Source: PVC group bacterium (GTDB lineage: Bacteria > Verrucomicrobiota > Kiritimatiellia > CAIKKV01 > PXCX01). Taken from it: a DNA stretch of 5,223 nucleotides. Both the position numbers and the translations under genes were made by a program. Positions 4,718-5,223 of this stretch are shown here, piece after piece. The number at the start of each line of letters is the position of its first letter. Within the stretch, counting starts at the first letter, position 1. Location: contig PWZG01000309.1 in the NCBI GenBank assembly GCA_003567575.1, positions 1 through 5,223 on the forward strand. The letters run 5' to 3'. The notes below the pieces were generated by a model, which saw nothing but the letters and a program-made list of their open reading frames with translations, was not told the DNA's origin and did no database searches.

Positions 4718-4948
4718 ATGCAAAAGAAATTGACGCTTACTATTGACGAGAATGTCTACGACGGTCTGCGCCGTGTCATCGGCCCACGCAAGATAAGCCA
4801 CTTCGTGGAAGAACTTGTGCGTCCACATGTGCTCAAAGAAAACCTTTATGACGGCTACCGTGCCATGGCAGCCGACCGTGTTCGGGAATCTGATGCGCTG
4901 GAGTGGGCCGAATCGACCTGCAGGGACGTGAGCCATGAAGAGATCTGA
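4718..4948 (+). CDS. Type II antitoxin, ribbon-helix-helix type, partner of MazF/PemK toxin
   Basis: This 76-residue protein is of usual antitoxin size. Residues 3-10 (KKLTLTID) form a likely DNA-binding beta strand, followed by helix 1 (ENVYDGLRRVIG) and helix 2 (KISHFVEELVRPHVL), the ribbon-helix-helix arrangement. The C-terminal half (YRAMAADRVRESDALEWAES, then an acidic tail) is the pattern of the disordered toxin-binding tail: YxAMAAD and ALEWAE recur in antitoxins paired with MazF. It should neutralise the toxin and repress the shared promoter through the operator overlapping the -10 box. It overlaps the toxin gene by 14 bases, indicating translational coupling. The fold is inferred from pattern, and I cannot name the subfamily. 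Confidence 0.85.
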   Translation: MQKKLTLTIDENVYDGLRRVIGPRKISHFVEELVRPHVLKENLYDGYRAMAADRVRESDALEWAESTCRDVSHEEI

Positions 4949-5223
4949 AGTCTGGTGGGTCAATTTTGATCCTTCCGTCGGTGGGGAGATACGGAAGCAG
5001 CGTCCCGCCGTGATCGTTAGCAACGACACGGCAAATAGGTTTTTGAATCGTGTGCAAGTTGTTCCGCTGACAGGTTCCACCGGCAGACTCTACCCCTGCG
5101 AAGCCTACGTAACACTGGGTTGCAGACAATCCAAAGCAATGGCAGACCAACTGACCACGGTCAGCAAGAAACGATTGATCAACAAGGTAGGGTCTATTTC
5201 GTTCTCTGACATGGAAGCCGTTG
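4935..5223 (+). CDS. mazF: MazF/PemK-family toxin endoribonuclease (3' end beyond window)
   Basis: The toxin should cleave mRNA at short sequence motifs in the cytoplasm when the antitoxin is degraded. The visible 96 residues read MKRSEVWWVNFDPSVGGEIR, then KQRPAVIVSND (residues 21-31), VQVVPLT (40-46) and AMADQLTTVSKKRL. The GEIRKQRPAVIVSND block, the VVPLT strand and the DQxxTVxKxRL stretch are the hallmarks of this family. R23 and T46 match the catalytic Arg and Thr known in MazF enzymes. Family members are about 110-120 residues, so roughly 15-25 residues lie beyond the window. The ATG overlaps the antitoxin gene; AGGGA at 4922-4926 is a plausible ribosome site eight bases upstream. No disruption is seen, so the toxin is probably active. 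Confidence 0.9.
   Translation, partial: MKRSEVWWVNFDPSVGGEIRKQRPAVIVSNDTANRFLNRVQVVPLTGSTGRLYPCEAYVTLGCRQSKAMADQLTTVSKKRLINKVGSISFSDMEAV

Noticed and set aside
4634..5080. 148-codon - strand frame
   Set aside because: It lies opposite the well-supported toxin-antitoxin operon and has no recognisable motif.
1..5223. CRISPR array, tRNA or rRNA genes, prophage structural genes
   Set aside because: No regularly spaced identical repeats, no cloverleaf or rRNA-like segments, and no phage structural motifs were seen.

Overview
The window looks like accessory DNA from a GC-rich environmental bacterium. The best taxonomic guess is the PVC superphylum, possibly Kiritimatiellota, Lentisphaerota or Verrucomicrobiota. 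This is inferred from the kind of content: a very large secreted glycine-rich repeat protein, remnants resembling integron-type integrase, RAYT and IS91-type transposases, a possible Hanks-kinase scrap and toxin-antitoxin genes. No rRNA, tRNA or taxonomic marker is present.

Layout. Positions 1-550 are a graveyard of fragments: a possible kinase activation-loop scrap running in from the left edge, the first 20 codons of an antitoxin on the + strand, and the N-terminal domain of a tyrosine recombinase on the - strand, frameshifted and cut off where it meets the antitoxin scrap. A REP-like hairpin follows (497-547). Positions 602-3679 (- strand) hold the one large intact gene, a 1025-residue secreted protein with three glycine-rich modules separated by two copies of a different module. 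It is preceded by a possible 10-codon leader ORF whose stop overlaps its start. Positions 3709-4080 hold no gene I can support but are full of inverted repeats, including a roughly 70-nt imperfect palindrome. Positions 4216-4606 hold two truncated transposase remnants facing away from each other: an IS91-like zinc finger on - and a RAYT-like C-terminus on +. Positions 4662-5223 hold a type II toxin-antitoxin operon with a clear sigma70-type promoter, an overlapping operator-like palindrome, a ribbon-helix-helix type antitoxin and a MazF/PemK toxin running off the right edge.

How it fits together. Only the glycine-rich protein and the toxin-antitoxin pair look functional. The remnants suggest repeated insertion and deletion around the large gene. 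A 21-nt sequence is repeated in the same orientation on both sides of that gene, which raises the possibility that it sits within a repeat-bounded unit. I see no sign that the large gene and the toxin-antitoxin operon work together.
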